A DNA stretch of 64,000 bases from Antedon mediterranea (GCF_964355755.1 NC_092680.1:10827001-10891000), one strand, 5' to 3'; positions 1 through 11,587 are shown, numbered from the stretch's first letter. A program made the numbers and translations. The notes: a model not told the origin generated them from the letters alone.

Positions 1-515
1 CTAACGCTTTACCAAATGATTCGAAAATATTGCATGAGCGACTGGCGCCCATAGGCAGACACCTGTCATAAAAGAACCTGCCGTCCCAAGAAAACCCCAG
101 AAAATGGTAATCATCTGGGTGAATAGGGATAATTCTGAAGGCGTCTTCTATGTCGGTCTTAGACATTAATGCCCTAGGTCCATTTTTTAATACTAAGGAG
201 GAGATAAATTTATCAAACGGAGGGGACTCGAAAGGGCCAGCCAATCTACCGAGTCGTAAGCCATTATAAATAAATTCTTCTATCTGTATCGGGTGATCGA
301 GGGCACTTGGATGGTTGCGGGCGATGCCCGAAACCGAGGGCTTTAAACAGAGGAGACGGAATCCAAACGAGAAACCGACTAACAATTCGTTAAAAAATTC
401 GTGTGTATACCCTGTTAAATACCTTGAAAGTTCATTTATTACCACTGGCGTTGGTAGATGGGTTTGCTCGAGTGCCGGTTTGACGACTTGTCGTTCGTGG
501 TTTATTGCATTGAAT
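1..515 (-). pseudogene. DIRS-like retrotransposon reverse transcriptase, partial
   Basis: The minus strand reads open from about 515 to the window edge. It has the N-terminal part of a DIRS1-type reverse transcriptase: a linker with GYTHEFFNELLVGFSFGF, then RLAGPFESPPFDKF, then the palm motif with TDIEDAFRIIPIHPDDY, then FLGFSWDGRFFYDRCLPMGA. In the family the palm Asp sits in the AFRIIP context, and LPMGAS is the typical following block. The stretch usually found between SPPF and the palm motif (the part that continues into the conserved fingers) is missing, which suggests an in-frame deletion. The protein would act in cytoplasmic or nuclear cDNA synthesis of the element. It lies just downstream of gag, in another frame. 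The tyrosine recombinase expected further downstream is outside the window. Confidence 0.8.
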
Positions 516-1395
516 TCTGGGGTGTGGTTGACGGCAGTCGGTACACAGATGTGAGAAGCGGCATGTGGGGGCGTGGCATTGCTTCCCAGCATTAAATTTG
601 AAACATATCTGTTGGCCACGAAAATTATGCTGCCCCTGTGGACGAGAGTTAGGTCTGAAAGAAGATACATTCCCTAACGAAGCAAGTTTTAACTGGGTGA
701 AGCACATCCCAATATAAAGGCCTGCCTTGTCGTGCTTTGCGAAAACTTTCGTCATAGGTCCGCCAGTTCAGGTTCCCCAAAGCATGTAATTCTAGTATGT
801 TGTTGACATATTTAAGCATAGGCAAACATTGAGCAGGCGATTTTTCAACAAATATGGACATGTATATTGTAACTGCCCGCATCCATTCAGTAATTGTGAT
901 TAACTTTTTCTTACTGTTGTCTGTCTCTACGCGGAGTTGTTTATCAATAATTGATAATGAGACCCCAGTAGTATCATTGTCGTTATTGATCAGAGTCCTG
1001 AGGTCAATGTATCCATTTGCCCATATTTTATTTTTAACCGATAGTGGCACATTACTGACCAGAGCAATCGAGTCAGTCATTGTTACGTCAGCCCGAGACG
1101 GCTCACCTTCAAAGAGATCGTTCACAGAAGTGTCCAATGGCTGAGCCTGTGTGGCATTATCCACAGTCAAGGATGTGATAGCGGCTAGAGATGTTAGAGG
1201 ACTGCCGCCTGGTGTCATGGGGCCAGTTGCCTCGACCGCCTTCAATACCTTCGCAACTTCAGCCGCCAGTTTGGCGTAGTCTAGTGGTGGGGTCTCTTTG
1301 CTCGCCTTTGCCTTCTTCCTAGTGGTTTTGGGACCGCAGCCGACGCTGAAAGAAACACCTCTGACGGTTAGAAATGAAAAACATGGTTGACACAT
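432..1395 (-). pseudogene. DIRS-like gag, frameshifted
   Basis: Two overlapping minus-strand frames together make one gag-like protein. The upstream frame (1395-649) has a Lys/Ala-rich start and a helical region ending near NLNWRTYDESFRKARQGRPL. The downstream frame (755-432) overlaps it and carries a zinc-knuckle-like stretch, ICFKFNAGKQC, followed by PTCRFSHLCTDC and HPRIQC. The Cys/His-rich tail after a helical core is typical of gag proteins of tyrosine-recombinase retroelements. The shift between frames lies near 690, at the expected continuation of one protein, so I read it as a mutation and not programmed frameshifting; the latter cannot be excluded. The SGNH gene lies upstream and the reverse transcriptase downstream, matching the gene order of SGNH-bearing DIRS elements. 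Confidence 0.7.
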
Positions 1396-1514
1396 TGACT
1401 ACTGAAAAGCGGAGTTACATTTGTAACAATCGTCCGGTTTCCATAGTATGTGCTATATCCATGGTCCGCCTGAAATTCACCGGACTGAGAACAAGAGGAT
1501 GTGTCCAAAGCCCG

Positions 1515-1935
1515 AATGCCACAAGGCAAACATTAGGCCCGAAGGCAAGCATAAGGCCCGAGGGCAAGCATAAGGCCCGAGGGCAAGCATAAGGCCCAAG
1601 GGCAAGCATAAGGCCCAAGGGAAAGCATAAGGTCCAAGGGCAAGCATAAGGCCCAAGGTCAAGCATAAGGCCCGAAGGCAAGCATAAGGCCCGAAGGCAA
1701 GCGTAATGCCCGAAGGCAAGCATAAGGCCCGAAGGCAAACATAAGGCCCGAAGGCAAACATAAGGCCCGAAGGCAAACACAAGGCCCGAAGGCAAACACA
1801 AGGCCTGAAGGCCAACATAAAGCCCGAAGGCAAACATAAGGCCCGGAGGCCAACATAGTGCCCGAAAGGCAAACACAGGGCCCGAAGGTAAACATTAGTC
1901 CCGAAGGCCAAAATTCTTGTTGTCCGAAGGCAAAA
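1515..1935. repeat. 19-bp GC-rich minisatellite
   Basis: About 21 head-to-tail copies of a 19-bp unit of the form AAGGCCCGAAGGCAAGCAT. Because 19 is not a multiple of 3 and the unit has no minus-strand stop, three copies (57 bp) encode the same 19-residue repeat in all three minus-strand frames. This creates several long but meaningless ORFs and extends the SGNH ORF. Copies differ by A/G and C/T changes and form small runs of like variants. Confidence 0.9.
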
Positions 1936-2618
1936 TATGTGGAGGTTCTGAACCTCTTTATATAAATTGAAATTAAAACTACTGGCCTTAAAATTTTTTC
2001 TGCGTGTAGAATAGCTTGTCGGACGCTACGTGCGTACCGATACATCCCTGACGATCGGCCATTTGAAGAACTTCTGTTAAGATGTACGCCATCGGCGTGA
2101 ATATGGGACCAGTCGTTCCACAGGCCTCTGTGACGCCAATATGTTACACATGCATCATCGGCATAATTCGCCTGAAGTCGACGGTTAATATCCAAAACAG
2201 AGTCGTTGAATTTAGGGCTTACCCGACTGGGGTGCCGCTTTAACAGCTGACTAACCACAATATGTTTACACTCCAGTCCAAATTTAAGATAGTCAATTAA
2301 ATTATCGAGTTTATTCATAATTAAATCATTAGATTGTTTCACAATGTCATTCTCTCCTAGATGAACGTAAACGATATCTTTTGGCGTATACCATCCCTTA
2401 AGCAGATCAGGGAATTTGTATGCCGTTGCACCTCCGCGTGAATAATACTTGACATCGTACAAACCTGCATCTAGGCGTAAAGCAAAGAATTCGCGTTCGC
2501 TGGTATAGCATTCCAACCGGCGTACAAACGAGTGTCCAACAAGACCTATTCTACATGACGTCGGGAAGGCAATTTCGTAACAACAACTTTTTGAATTAAA
2601 CTTACACAATGAGTGCAC
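1659..2618 (-). CDS. SGNH/GDSL-like hydrolase of the DIRS-like element
   Basis: The first 210 or so residues form an SGNH hydrolase. Block I is GLVGHSFVRRLE with the nucleophile Ser, block II is the Gly of YSRGGATAY, block III is VYVHLGENDIV with the Asn, and block V is DGVHLN with the Asp and His. All four landmark residues are present. SGNH domains occur in ORF1/gag regions of several retroelement groups, where an esterase role is proposed; the substrate is unknown. The last 100 or so residues come from read-through into a 19-bp minisatellite and are probably not part of the original protein. The open frame begins at GTG and not ATG, so the true start or a splice acceptor is not resolved. 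Confidence 0.72.
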   Translation of the reverse strand: MHSLCKFNSKSCCYEIAFPTSCRIGLVGHSFVRRLECYTSEREFFALRLDAGLYDVKYYSRGGATAYKFPDLLKGWYTPKDIVYVHLGENDIVKQSNDLIMNKLDNLIDYLKFGLECKHIVVSQLLKRHPSRVSPKFNDSVLDINRRLQANYADDACVTYWRHRGLWNDWSHIHADGVHLNRSSSNGRSSGMYRYARSVRQAILHAEKILRPVVLISIYIKRFRTSTYFAFGQQEFWPSGLMFTFGPCVCLSGTMLASGPYVCLRALCWPSGLVFAFGPCVCLRALCLPSGLMFAFGPYACLRALRLPSGLMLAFGPYA

Positions 2619-2870
2619 AAACTATTGTTTCTACTTACAATTGTTAAAAACCTTGTGAAATAAAGACACAAACACCTGTACAGGTACAATCTTTAAAACG
2701 AAAATTTTTTAAATCTTTAAACACGTCTACTCCGGATGGATGCTAAAAGCGAAAGGACACATACACCACGCGGATGTATCAAATTCCCCACGTTACCCGC
2801 CGCAGCCCACCACGTGATGACGTAGAGCCCCGCCCTCCTGCGGCACAAATTCATCTTTCTACCCAGGCTC
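2619..2870. other. Upstream region of the DIRS-like element, no gene
   Basis: I see no coding signal. The stretch 2,740-2,850 is much more GC-rich than the satellite that follows and could be the 5' region or promoter of the DIRS-like element. No terminal repeat could be matched inside the window. Confidence 0.4.
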
Positions 2871-3318
2871 GAAAAATGTGTTTTATGCACATATATTGTG
2901 CTAACATCATCTTATAGAGCCATAGTAACTAGTTATGTCAAAAAATAAAAGGTTTGAAATTTGGCAATTTTTGCGAAAATTTCCCTGCGGAGGACCATAG
3001 GAATTTTTTCGAAAAATGGCCAAAATTTCGACTTTTTAAAATTTGAAAATTATGCTATAATATTGCCATTTATGAAAATATATTGAGCTAACATCATCTT
3101 ATACAGCCAGAGTAACTAGTTATGTCAAAAAATAAAACGGTCGAAATTTTGCTATTTTTCGAAAATTTCCCTGCGGGGGACCACAGGAATTTTTTAGCAA
3201 AATGACCAAAATTTCCGCCTTTTAAAATTCAATAATTAGACTATAATATTGCCATTTATGCACATAAGTTGTGTAAACATCAACTTATAGAGCCATAGTA
3301 ACTAGTTATGTCAAAAAA

Positions 3319-3516
3319 CAAGGCCAACAACAATAAGTTGCGTGCTCTAAGAAATAAATGAACTTTCAAAAAGTAATGTACTTTAAAACTTTTCTGTACA
3401 TCAAAAAAGTTCAAAAAGTACAGAAAAGCGATAAAACGCAAAGTGATACCGGACCGACAGACAGACCGACAGACCGACCGACATAGTGAACTGTAGAGTC
3501 GCGTCCACGCGACTAA
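3319..3516 (+). mobile_element. 198-bp hairpin-ended insertion, copy 1
   Basis: Inserted in a satellite unit between A and T with no obvious target duplication. It begins CAAGGCCAACA, contains a CCGACAGACAGACCGAC-type simple repeat, and ends with the hairpin AGTCGCGTCCACGCGACT followed by AA, so the last four bases read CTAA. A 3' hairpin, a CTRR-like end and A/T insertion resemble non-autonomous Helitrons, but the 5' end is not TC and the hairpin overlaps the end. Confidence 0.6.
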
Positions 3517-6025
3517 TAAAAGGTTTGAAGTTTGGCCATTTTTGCGAAAATTTCCCTGCGGGGGACCATAGGAATTTTTTCGAAAAATGGCAAAAATTTC
3601 CAATTTTTAAAATTCAAAAATTATGCTATAATATTGCCATTTATGCAAATATATTGTGCTAACATCATCTTATAGAGCCATAGTAACTAGTTATGTCAAA
3701 AAATAAAAGGATCAACATTTTGCCATTTTCCGAAAATTTCCCTGCTGGGGACCATAGGAATTTTTTCGAAAAATGGCCAAAATTTCCAATTTTTAAAATT
3801 CTATAATTAGGCTATAATATTGCCATTTATGTGCATATATTGTGTTAACATCATCTTATAGAGCCATAGTAACTAGTTACGTCAAGAAATAAAAGGTCGA
3901 AATTTGGCCATTTTTCGAACAATTTCCCTTCGGGGGACCACAGGAATTTTTTCGAAAAATGGCAAAAATTTCCAATTTTCAAAATTCTATAATTAGGCTA
4001 TAATATTGCCATTTATATGCATATATTGTGTTAACATCATCTTATAGAGCCATAGTAACTAGTTACGTCAAGAAATAAAAGGTCGAAATTTGGCCATTTT
4101 TCGAACAATTTCCCTTCGGGGGACCATAGGATTTTTTTTTCAGAAAAATGGTCAAAATTTCCATTGTTTAAAATTCAAAAATTATGCTATAATATTGCCA
4201 TTTATGCAAATATATTGTGCTAACATCATCTTATAGAGCCATAGTAACTAGTTATGTCAAATAATAAAAGGATCAAAATTTGACCATTTTCCGAAAAATT
4301 TCCCTGCTGGGGACCATAGGAAGTTTTTTCGAAAAATGGCCAAAATTTCCACTTTTTAAAATACAATAATTATGCTATAATATTGGCAATTATGCAAATA
4401 TATTGTGTTAACATCATCCTATAGAGAAATAGCAGCTAGTTATGTCAAAAAAATAAAAGGGTCGAAAAATGTCAAAAATTCCCACTTTTTAAAATTCAAT
4501 AATTATGCAATAATATTGCCATTTTTGCAAATATATTGTGCTAACATCATCTTATAGAGCCATAGTAACTAGTTATGTCAAAAAATAAAAGGATCAAAAT
4601 TTTGCCATTTTTGCGAAAATTTCCATGGGGGGAACCATAGGAAGTTTTTCGAAAAATGGCCAAAATTTCCACTTTTTAAAATACAATAATTATGCTATAA
4701 TATTGGCATTTATGCAAATATATTGTGTTAACATCATCCTATAGAGAAATAGCAGCTAGTTATGTCAAAAAAATAAAAGGGTCGAAAAATGGCAAAAATT
4801 CCCACTTTTTAAAATTCAATAATTATGCTATAATATTGCCATTTTTGCAAATATATTGTGCTAACATCATCTTATAGAGCCATAGTAAATAGTTATGTCA
4901 AAAAATAAAAGGTTAAAATTTGGCCATTTTTGCGAAAATTTCCATGGGGGGAACCATAGGAATTTTTTTCGAAAAATGACTAAAATTTCCACTTTTTAAA
5001 ATTAAAAAATTATGCTATAATATTGATATTTATGCACATATATTGTGCTAACATCATCTTATAGAGCCATAGTAACTAGTTATGTTAAAAAATAAAAGGT
5101 TTGAAATTTTGCCATTTTTGCGAAAGTTTCCCTGCGGGGGACTATAGAAATGTTTTCGAAAAATGACCAAAATTTCCACTTTTTAAAATTCAATAATTAT
5201 GCTATTATATTGGCATTTATGGAAATATTTTGTGTTAGCATCATCTTATAGAGCCATCGGTAACTAGTTATATCAAAAAATAAAAGGGTCGAAATTTAAA
5301 AATTTATCGAAAATTTCGCTGCGGGGGACCATAGGAATTTTTTCGAAAAATGGCCAAAATTTTCACTTTTTAAAATTCAGAAATTATTCTATACTATTGC
5401 AATTTATGCACATATATTGTGCTAAGATCATCTTATAGAGCCATAGTAACTAGTTATTTTAAAAAATAAAAGGTTTGAAATTTGGCCATTTTTGCGAAAA
5501 TTTCCCTGCGGGGGACCATAGGAATTTTTTAGAAAAATTGCCAAAATTTCCACTTTTTAAAATTCGAAAATTATGCTATAATATTGCCATTTATGCAAAT
5601 ATATTGTGCTAACATCATCTTATACAGCCAGAGTAAATAGTTATGTCAAAAAATAAAAGGGTCGAAATTTTACTATTTTTCGAAAATTTCCCAGCGGGGG
5701 ACCACAGGAATTTTTTCGCAAAATGACCAAAATTTCCACCTTTTAAAATTCAATAATTAGACTATAATATTGCCATTTATGCACATATGTTGTGTAAACA
5801 TCAACTTATAGAGCCATAGTAACTAGTTATTTAAAAAAATAAAAGGTTTGAAATTTCGCCATTTTTACGACAATTTCCCTGCGGGGGACCATACGATTAT
5901 TTTCGAAAACGACCAAAATTTCCACCTTTTTAAATTCTATAATTAGGTTATAATATTGCCATTTATGCACATATATTGTGTTAACATCATCTTATAGAGA
6001 CATAGTAACTCGTTATGTCAAAAAA

Positions 6026-6223
6026 CAAGGCCAACAACAATAAGTTGCGTGCTCTCAGAAATAAATGAACTTTCAAAAAGTAATGTACTTTTAAACTTTT
6101 CTGTACATCAAAACAGTTCAAAAAGTACAGAAAAGCGACAAAACGCAAAGTGATACCGGACCGACAGAAAGACCGACAGACCGACCGCCATAGTGAACTG
6201 TAGAGTCGCGTCCACGCGACTAA
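6026..6223 (+). mobile_element. 198-bp hairpin-ended insertion, copy 2
   Basis: Same length, ends and unit position as the copy at 3,319. The flanks match as well, so this is a copy made by satellite amplification and not a second insertion event. Confidence 0.65.
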
Positions 6224-7104
6224 TAAAAGGTTTGAAGTTTGGCCATTTTTGCGAAAATTTCTCTGCGGGGGACCATAGGAATTTTTTTCGAAAAATGGCA
6301 ACAATTTCCAATTTTCAAAATTCTATAATTAGGCTATAATATTGGCATTTATGCGCATATATTGTGTTAACATTATCTTATAGAGCCATAGTAACTAGTT
6401 ATGTCAAGAAATAAAATGGTCGAAATTTGGCCATTTTTCGAAAACTTTCCCTGCGAGGGACCATAGGATTTTTTTTAGAAAAATTGTCAAAATTTCCATT
6501 GTTTAAAATTCAAAAATTATGCTATAATATTGCCATTTATGCAAATATATTGTGCTAACATCACCTTATAGAGCAATAGTAACTAGTTATGTGAAAAATA
6601 AAAGGATAAAAATTTGGACATTTTTCGAAAATTTCCCTGCTGGGGGACCATAGGAATTTTTTCGAAAAATGGCCAAAATTTCCAATTTTTAAAATTCAAA
6701 AATTATGCTATAAAATTGCCATTTATGCAAATATATTGTGCTAACATCATCTTATAGAGCCATAGTAACTAGTTATGTCAAAAAATAATAGGATCAAAAT
6801 TTGGTCATTTTTCGAAAATTTTAAAAATTCCTATGTCCATAGGAATTTTTTTGAAAAAGGGCCAAAATTTCCAATTTTTTAAATTCTATAATTATGCTAA
6901 AATATTGCCATTTATGCAAATATATTGTGTTAACATCATCTTATAGATGATAGTTATGTCAAAAAATAAAATGGTCGAAATTTGGCCATTTTTCGAAAAA
7001 TGTTCCTGCTAGGGACCACAGGAATTTTTTCGAAAAAAAAAAAATTTTCCACCTTTTAAAATCTAATAAATAGACTATAATATTGCCATTTATGCACATA
7101 TATT

Positions 7105-8036
7105 GTGTTAACATCTGGACACTTTGATGGTTTGTGTGAAAAAGTTTTGTCGAAATGCTCAAAATGGTCTAAAACGTTTTAAAATACCATATTAAACTAT
7201 TTTGTGCATTTTGTTGTTTTTGTGTGAAAAGTTTTATCGAAATGCTAAAAATGGTCTAAAACGGTTTCAAATGCGTTTTGAAGCTATTCTGTACACTTTG
7301 ATTTTAAGTTTTTTCGAAATGCTCAAAATGGTCTAAAACGTTTTTAAATACGATATTAAGCTATTTTGTGCTCTTTGATGTTTTTGTGTGAAAAGTTTAT
7401 TATCGAAATGCTCAAATTGGTCTAAGACGGTTTCTAATGTGATTTTAAGCACTTTGATGTTTTTGTGTAACCAAGTTTCATCGAAACGCACAAAATGGTC
7501 TAATACGTCTCCAAATGCGATTTGAAACTATTCTTAGCACTTTGGTGTTTTTATGTTAACAAGTTTTTTCGAAAATCACAAAATGGTCTAAAACGTCTCC
7601 AAATGCGATTTGAAGCTATTCTGTACACTTTGATGTTTTGTGTGAAAAAGTTTTGTCGAAATGCTCAAAATGGTCTAAAACGTTTTCAAATACGATATTA
7701 AGCTATTTTGTGCTCTTTGATGTTTTTGTGTGAAAAGTTTTATCGAAATGCTCAAAATGGTCTAAAACGGTTTCTAATTTGATTTTAAGCACTTTGATGT
7801 TTTTGTGTAACCAAGTTTCATCGAAATGCACAAAATGGTCTAAAACGTCTCCAAATGCGATTTGAAGCTATTCTAAGCACTTTTGTGTTTTTGTGTTAAC
7901 AAGTTTTTTCGAAAATCACAAAATGGTCTAAAACGTCTCCAAATGCGATTTGAAGCTTTTTTGTACACTTTGATGTTTTGTGTGAAAAAGTTTTGTCGAA
8001 ATGCTCAAAATGGTCTTAAACGTTTTTAAATCTCTC
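7105..8036. repeat. Second satellite, unit about 85 bp
   Basis: About 11 tandem units of 78-91 bp with the recurring words CACTTTGATGTTTTTGTGTG, TCGAAATGCTCAAAATGGTC and TAAAACG. A higher-order pattern of four units is visible: the block from about 7,270 to 7,620 recurs at about 7,620 to 7,970. The sequence differs from the neighbouring 187-bp satellite. It contains no gene. Confidence 0.85.
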
Positions 8037-9080
8037 ATCCTCGTATAAGGAAATTATTGATAGGAATGCTGTATTAGAGGAACAAGTCAAGACGTTACAG
8101 GTTCTAGTAAGTGAACAGGATTTCAAACAACCAAGATGTTCAGCAAAGAGGTCAGTTGTAAAATCAAATACTCAAACATCTATTAATTTGAATAACCCTT
8201 GCCTCAGTATCACTAGGAGGGAAGAAGGCAAAGTCTGTGAAGAAAATTTGCAAAATATTACTTATAATAATGTATCACCAAAGCCTACAAATAAAGCCGA
8301 ACAAATTCCAGCAAAACAACTTCCAGCTAAACAAATTCCAGCTAAACAAATTCCAGTTAAACAGATTCCAGCCAAACAAATTCCAGCTAAACAACAAAGA
8401 AATCTAATAATAGGTGACTCTATGCTGAAGCATATTAAGACAAATGGTCTATGTGAAACATCTGTGAGAACATTAAGAGGAGCAACTGTGGAACAAGTTA
8501 ACTATACATTATGTGAGATCGATCTGACCAATGTAGAAAATGTTGTCATTCATGCTGGAACAAAATGACTGTTGCGATATCAACTTTGACTTGGATAGGC
8601 TAAAGAACGACTACACTGATATGATATCAAGGCTTAAATGAGGATAACAGGCGAGGTTTTCATCTCAGCGATTTGCCCAAGACTTGATGATCTTTCATTA
8701 AACAGACGCGTATTTGACGTAAATGAAATGCTCAAATATTCTTTCGGTAACATTGTTATTGATCACAGCCGAGCTTTCACTACACGATATGGAGTGGATT
8801 CATCAAAGTTTACAAGTCATGGTTTACATCTTAACTTGAGGGGTACATCAGCCTTGGTTAAGAGTATTAATAATGTACTGTCAATAATATCACCAAAGAA
8901 AAATAGAAGAACTGGAAGCACGCACACTAGAGATCATCAAAGCATGCCTGTAGCAAATTGTCATTTCTGTGGCGAGAGTGGACATGTACAACGAGTTTGC
9001 AGACATGGAAAAGCAGTTGTGTGTTGGGTTTGTAAACAAGTAGGACATAAAGCGAAATTTTGCCAAGTTGAACACTGAAA
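8037..9080 (+). pseudogene. LINE A ORF1: SGNH-like domain plus zinc knuckles, frameshifted
   Basis: The first frame contains a Lys/Gln/Pro-rich repeat built on AKQIP, then LIIGDSMLKHI (GDS block) and VVIHAGT. There one extra A in an A-run shifts the frame just before the expected Asn-Asp block III. The second frame, from 8,638, continues with AICPRLDDLSLNRR, then the block V region with HGLHLNLRG. It ends in two CCHC zinc knuckles, CHFCGESGHVQRVC and CWVCKQVGHKAKFC. This layout is known from ORF1 proteins of CR1-like non-LTR retrotransposons, where it binds nucleic acid. At least two frameshifts make it a pseudogene. ORF2 begins about 40 bp downstream. Confidence 0.75.
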
Positions 9081-9120
9081 AAATGGCAAAGTAGATGAAG
9101 CCGTAATAAATGTAGCTAAG

Positions 9121-10205
9121 ATGAAGAGTCCTGATGATAATGACATAACATTAAATGATATTAATAGAAACAATGATTCTAGTAATAATTGCAGTAATAT
9201 AGTAAATTCAGGTAACACAAAATCAAGTAAAATGTTAAGTTTATTCTATTGTAATATAAGAAGTGTTAAAAACAAATTATTAGATTTCAATGTTAGATTT
9301 TCTTCTTCGTCTCATGACGCCATTGCTATATCAGAGACATGGCTCGATAGCACAGTATATGATAGTCAGCTTTTAAACAATGATATTTTTAGAAAGGATA
9401 GAAATTCTCATGGAGGGGGGGGGGGGGTTTAATTGCTTGTAAAACATGTTTAAATCCATCTTTATGCACAGATCTCAATGTTGATACACTTGAACTGATT
9501 TGGATAGAATGTCATAGTAATATAGGTAAAATTTTATTAGGAGTGTTTTATAGGCCGCCTTCTTCAAATGTTCAATATTTAAATTCCTTTATTGATAATC
9601 TAGATAAAGTTCAAGCAAAAGTTGTTGATTATAAACAGGTATTACTCATAGGCGACTTTAATATTCATGTTGATTGGAATTGTTTGAATGTGAACAATGG
9701 TTTATCCGCCCAAGCAGGAAGCTTGGTAGAAGGAACAATGGCAACTGGACTAGTGCAAATAATAGATCAGCCTTCTTATGTAACACGAAATGGGGATGGG
9801 CACTTTTTGGACTTGGCTTTTGTTAGTAATCCACTTTTAATTGATAAATGTCAAATTATTAACAATTTTGACTCATGTGATCATGAGGCAATTGAGATAT
9901 GTCTAAGGATATCAAAACAACGTAACAAAGTTATAACAAAAACTGTATATGCACTAAAAAACGCAGATTTTGAAAAGATGAAAAGCATATTAATTAATTT
10001 TAATTGGGAAAATTGTTTTATGTTTGAAAATATGAATCTGTGCCTATTAAGAAAAGAAATAAGACTAAATTATTTCCATGGATTACAACAGAAATTAAGA
10101 AACTTGGTACAAAGAAAAGAAAATTATATAGGAAGGCTAAGATTTTAAAAACAAATGAAGCTACAGATAGATTTAAGTGTTGTAGTAAGGAACTGAAAAA
10201 AGCCA
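9121..10205 (+). pseudogene. LINE A ORF2: endonuclease part only, 3' truncated
   Basis: This is the apurinic-type endonuclease (EEP fold) of a non-LTR retrotransposon. Recognisable blocks are LFYCNIRSVKNKL (metal-site Asn), AIAISETWLD (catalytic Glu), IGDFNIHVDW (Asp and Asn) and the late SCDHEAI block, where the usual Ser-Asp-His is Cys-Asp-His. A 14-base G-run near 9,415-9,428 shifts the frame between the Glu block and the FYRPPSSN block, and another shift lies near 10,030. The coding sequence stops at the linker before the reverse transcriptase, where the tRNA-like array begins at about 10,206. LINEs are normally truncated at the 5' end, so loss of the 3' half points to a later rearrangement. 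Confidence 0.8.
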
Positions 10206-11015
10206 TATATTGAAGTCATCTACTGGTTTGCGGCGTAACGGGTAATGCTCAGGTTTGAGTGATTTCAATAGTGGGTTCGAACCTATACGGGTATTTTTTT
10301 TCTTTTTTTTTATTTGAAAATAAATATTGTTTTTGAAAGTGAAATATTGTTATAGTTGTAAATGTCAGGCCTAAACAAGTGGACCTATTTTAAAATCAGA
10401 AACAAAGTTGCATGACATTATTTTTCATTGATTGATCATTCATTTCATATAAATAGACTATTATGATCTCTTCAGGCATCTACTGGTTTGTGGCGTAACC
10501 GGTAATGCTCATGTTTGAGTTCTCTCAGTAGTGGGTTTGAACCTCTTGGGATATTTTTATTTATTTTTTTTTTAAATTGAAAGTAAATATTGTTTTTGAA
10601 AGTGAGATATTTTGAGGGTTGTAAATGTCAGGCCTAGAGAAAAGTGGACCTTTTTTAAAATCAGAAACAAAGTTGCATGACATTATTTTTCATTGATTGA
10701 TCATTAATTTCATATTATCAGCTCTTCAGTCATCTACTGGTTTGTGGCGTAACGGGTAATACCCAGGTTCGAGTGCTCTCAGTAGCGGGTTCCAACCTCT
10801 AGGGATATTGCTTTTTTTTTTCTTATTGAAAATAAATATTTTTTTTGAAAATGAGATATTTTGAGGGTTGTAAATGTCAGGCTTAAACAAACGGATCTTT
10901 TTTTTAATCAGAAACAAAGTTGCATGGCATTATTTTTCATTGATTGATCATTCATTTCATATAAATAGACTATTATCAGCCCTTCAGTCATCTACTGGTT
11001 TGTGGCGTAACGGGT
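10206..11015 (+). repeat. tRNA-like tandem array, segment 1
   Basis: Three and a part units of about 255 bp. Each has an A-box-like TGGCGTAACGGG and, about 30 bp further, a B-box-like GGTTCGAACC. A long T-run that could end Pol III transcription follows, then an AT-rich tail with GTTGCATGACATTATTTTTC. The last unit is cut at ACGGGTAATAC by the giant element, and its missing part resumes at 44,230. Confidence 0.88.
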
Positions 11016-11020
11016 AATAC
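11016..11020 (+). repeat. Left target-site duplication AATAC
   Basis: AATAC immediately precedes AACACGATTTTG. The same five bases follow CGTGTT at 44,230-44,234. In the uninterrupted unit near 53,325 the word occurs once, within cgtaacgggtaatactcagg. Confidence 0.8.
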
Positions 11021-11039
11021 AACACGATTTTGTGCCATA

Positions 11040-11058
11040 ACGGATTTCTACAATCCGC
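11040..11058. other. Small hairpin near the left terminus
   Basis: CGGATT and AATCCG flank a 5-nt loop, about 20 bp inside the left end. No equivalent hairpin was seen at the right end. Its role is unknown. Confidence 0.4.
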
Positions 11059-11587
11059 ATTATTTATAGAATTTTCAAAAAAAAAAGCTATCATTAGAAT
11101 TAAAAATATTATTTGAAAAAACAGATGTGGTTGTAAGATTTGTTTAATTATTGAGAAACATACAGTTTGATAATATCAGCCATAATGTACATTATGGTAA
11201 ATATTTTAGAGATAGAAAAAGATCAATAAAATAGATCGACAATATGCAAATCCTTGTTTATTCTATAAATTTATAATTCACTATCATTTTTATAATTATA
11301 GAAAAAAACATACTAGCTTTTTTAGGTTAAAATATACTGTCCGTTTTCCAAAACAACAATAGACATTACACAATGAGTTTTGTTCGGATCATGAGCTTCT
11401 TATTTAAACTAGGTTTAATGTGCAGAAACTGCTTTATTTAATAAAAAAATAAATGGTATGGGCCAAAAAAATCTTTATAATGTCCATTTTTTTCGCGAAG
11501 TACACACAAAGCAAAGAAAACAAATTTTAATAACTGCAGAATATTTTTAATTTTTAATCATTCATTGTTTTAATACAACTTTACTAT

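Larger units (their letters stand above)
2870..7110. repeat. AT-rich satellite, unit about 187 bp
   Basis: More than 20 tandem units recognised by the recurring words TAGAGCCATAGTAACTAG, CCATAGGAATTTTTTCGAAAA and GCTATAATATTGCC. The distance between successive AGTAACTAGT words is 186-187 bp at the left end (2,924, 3,111, 3,297). Units are diverged by several to 15 percent. Two units carry the same 198-bp insertion at the same site, 2,707 bp apart, so a multi-unit block was copied after the insertion. No gene is present; the short ORFs are accidental. Confidence 0.9.

Noticed and set aside
1415-1911. Overlapping ORFs of about 150 residues with a periodic hydrophobic repeat
   Set aside because: They are translations of a 19-bp minisatellite without stops in any minus-strand frame; no protein family signal.
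5987-6311. ORFs rich in CRSVCRS-type repeats
   Set aside because: They come from the GACCGACAGA simple repeat of the 198-bp insertion plus satellite sequence.
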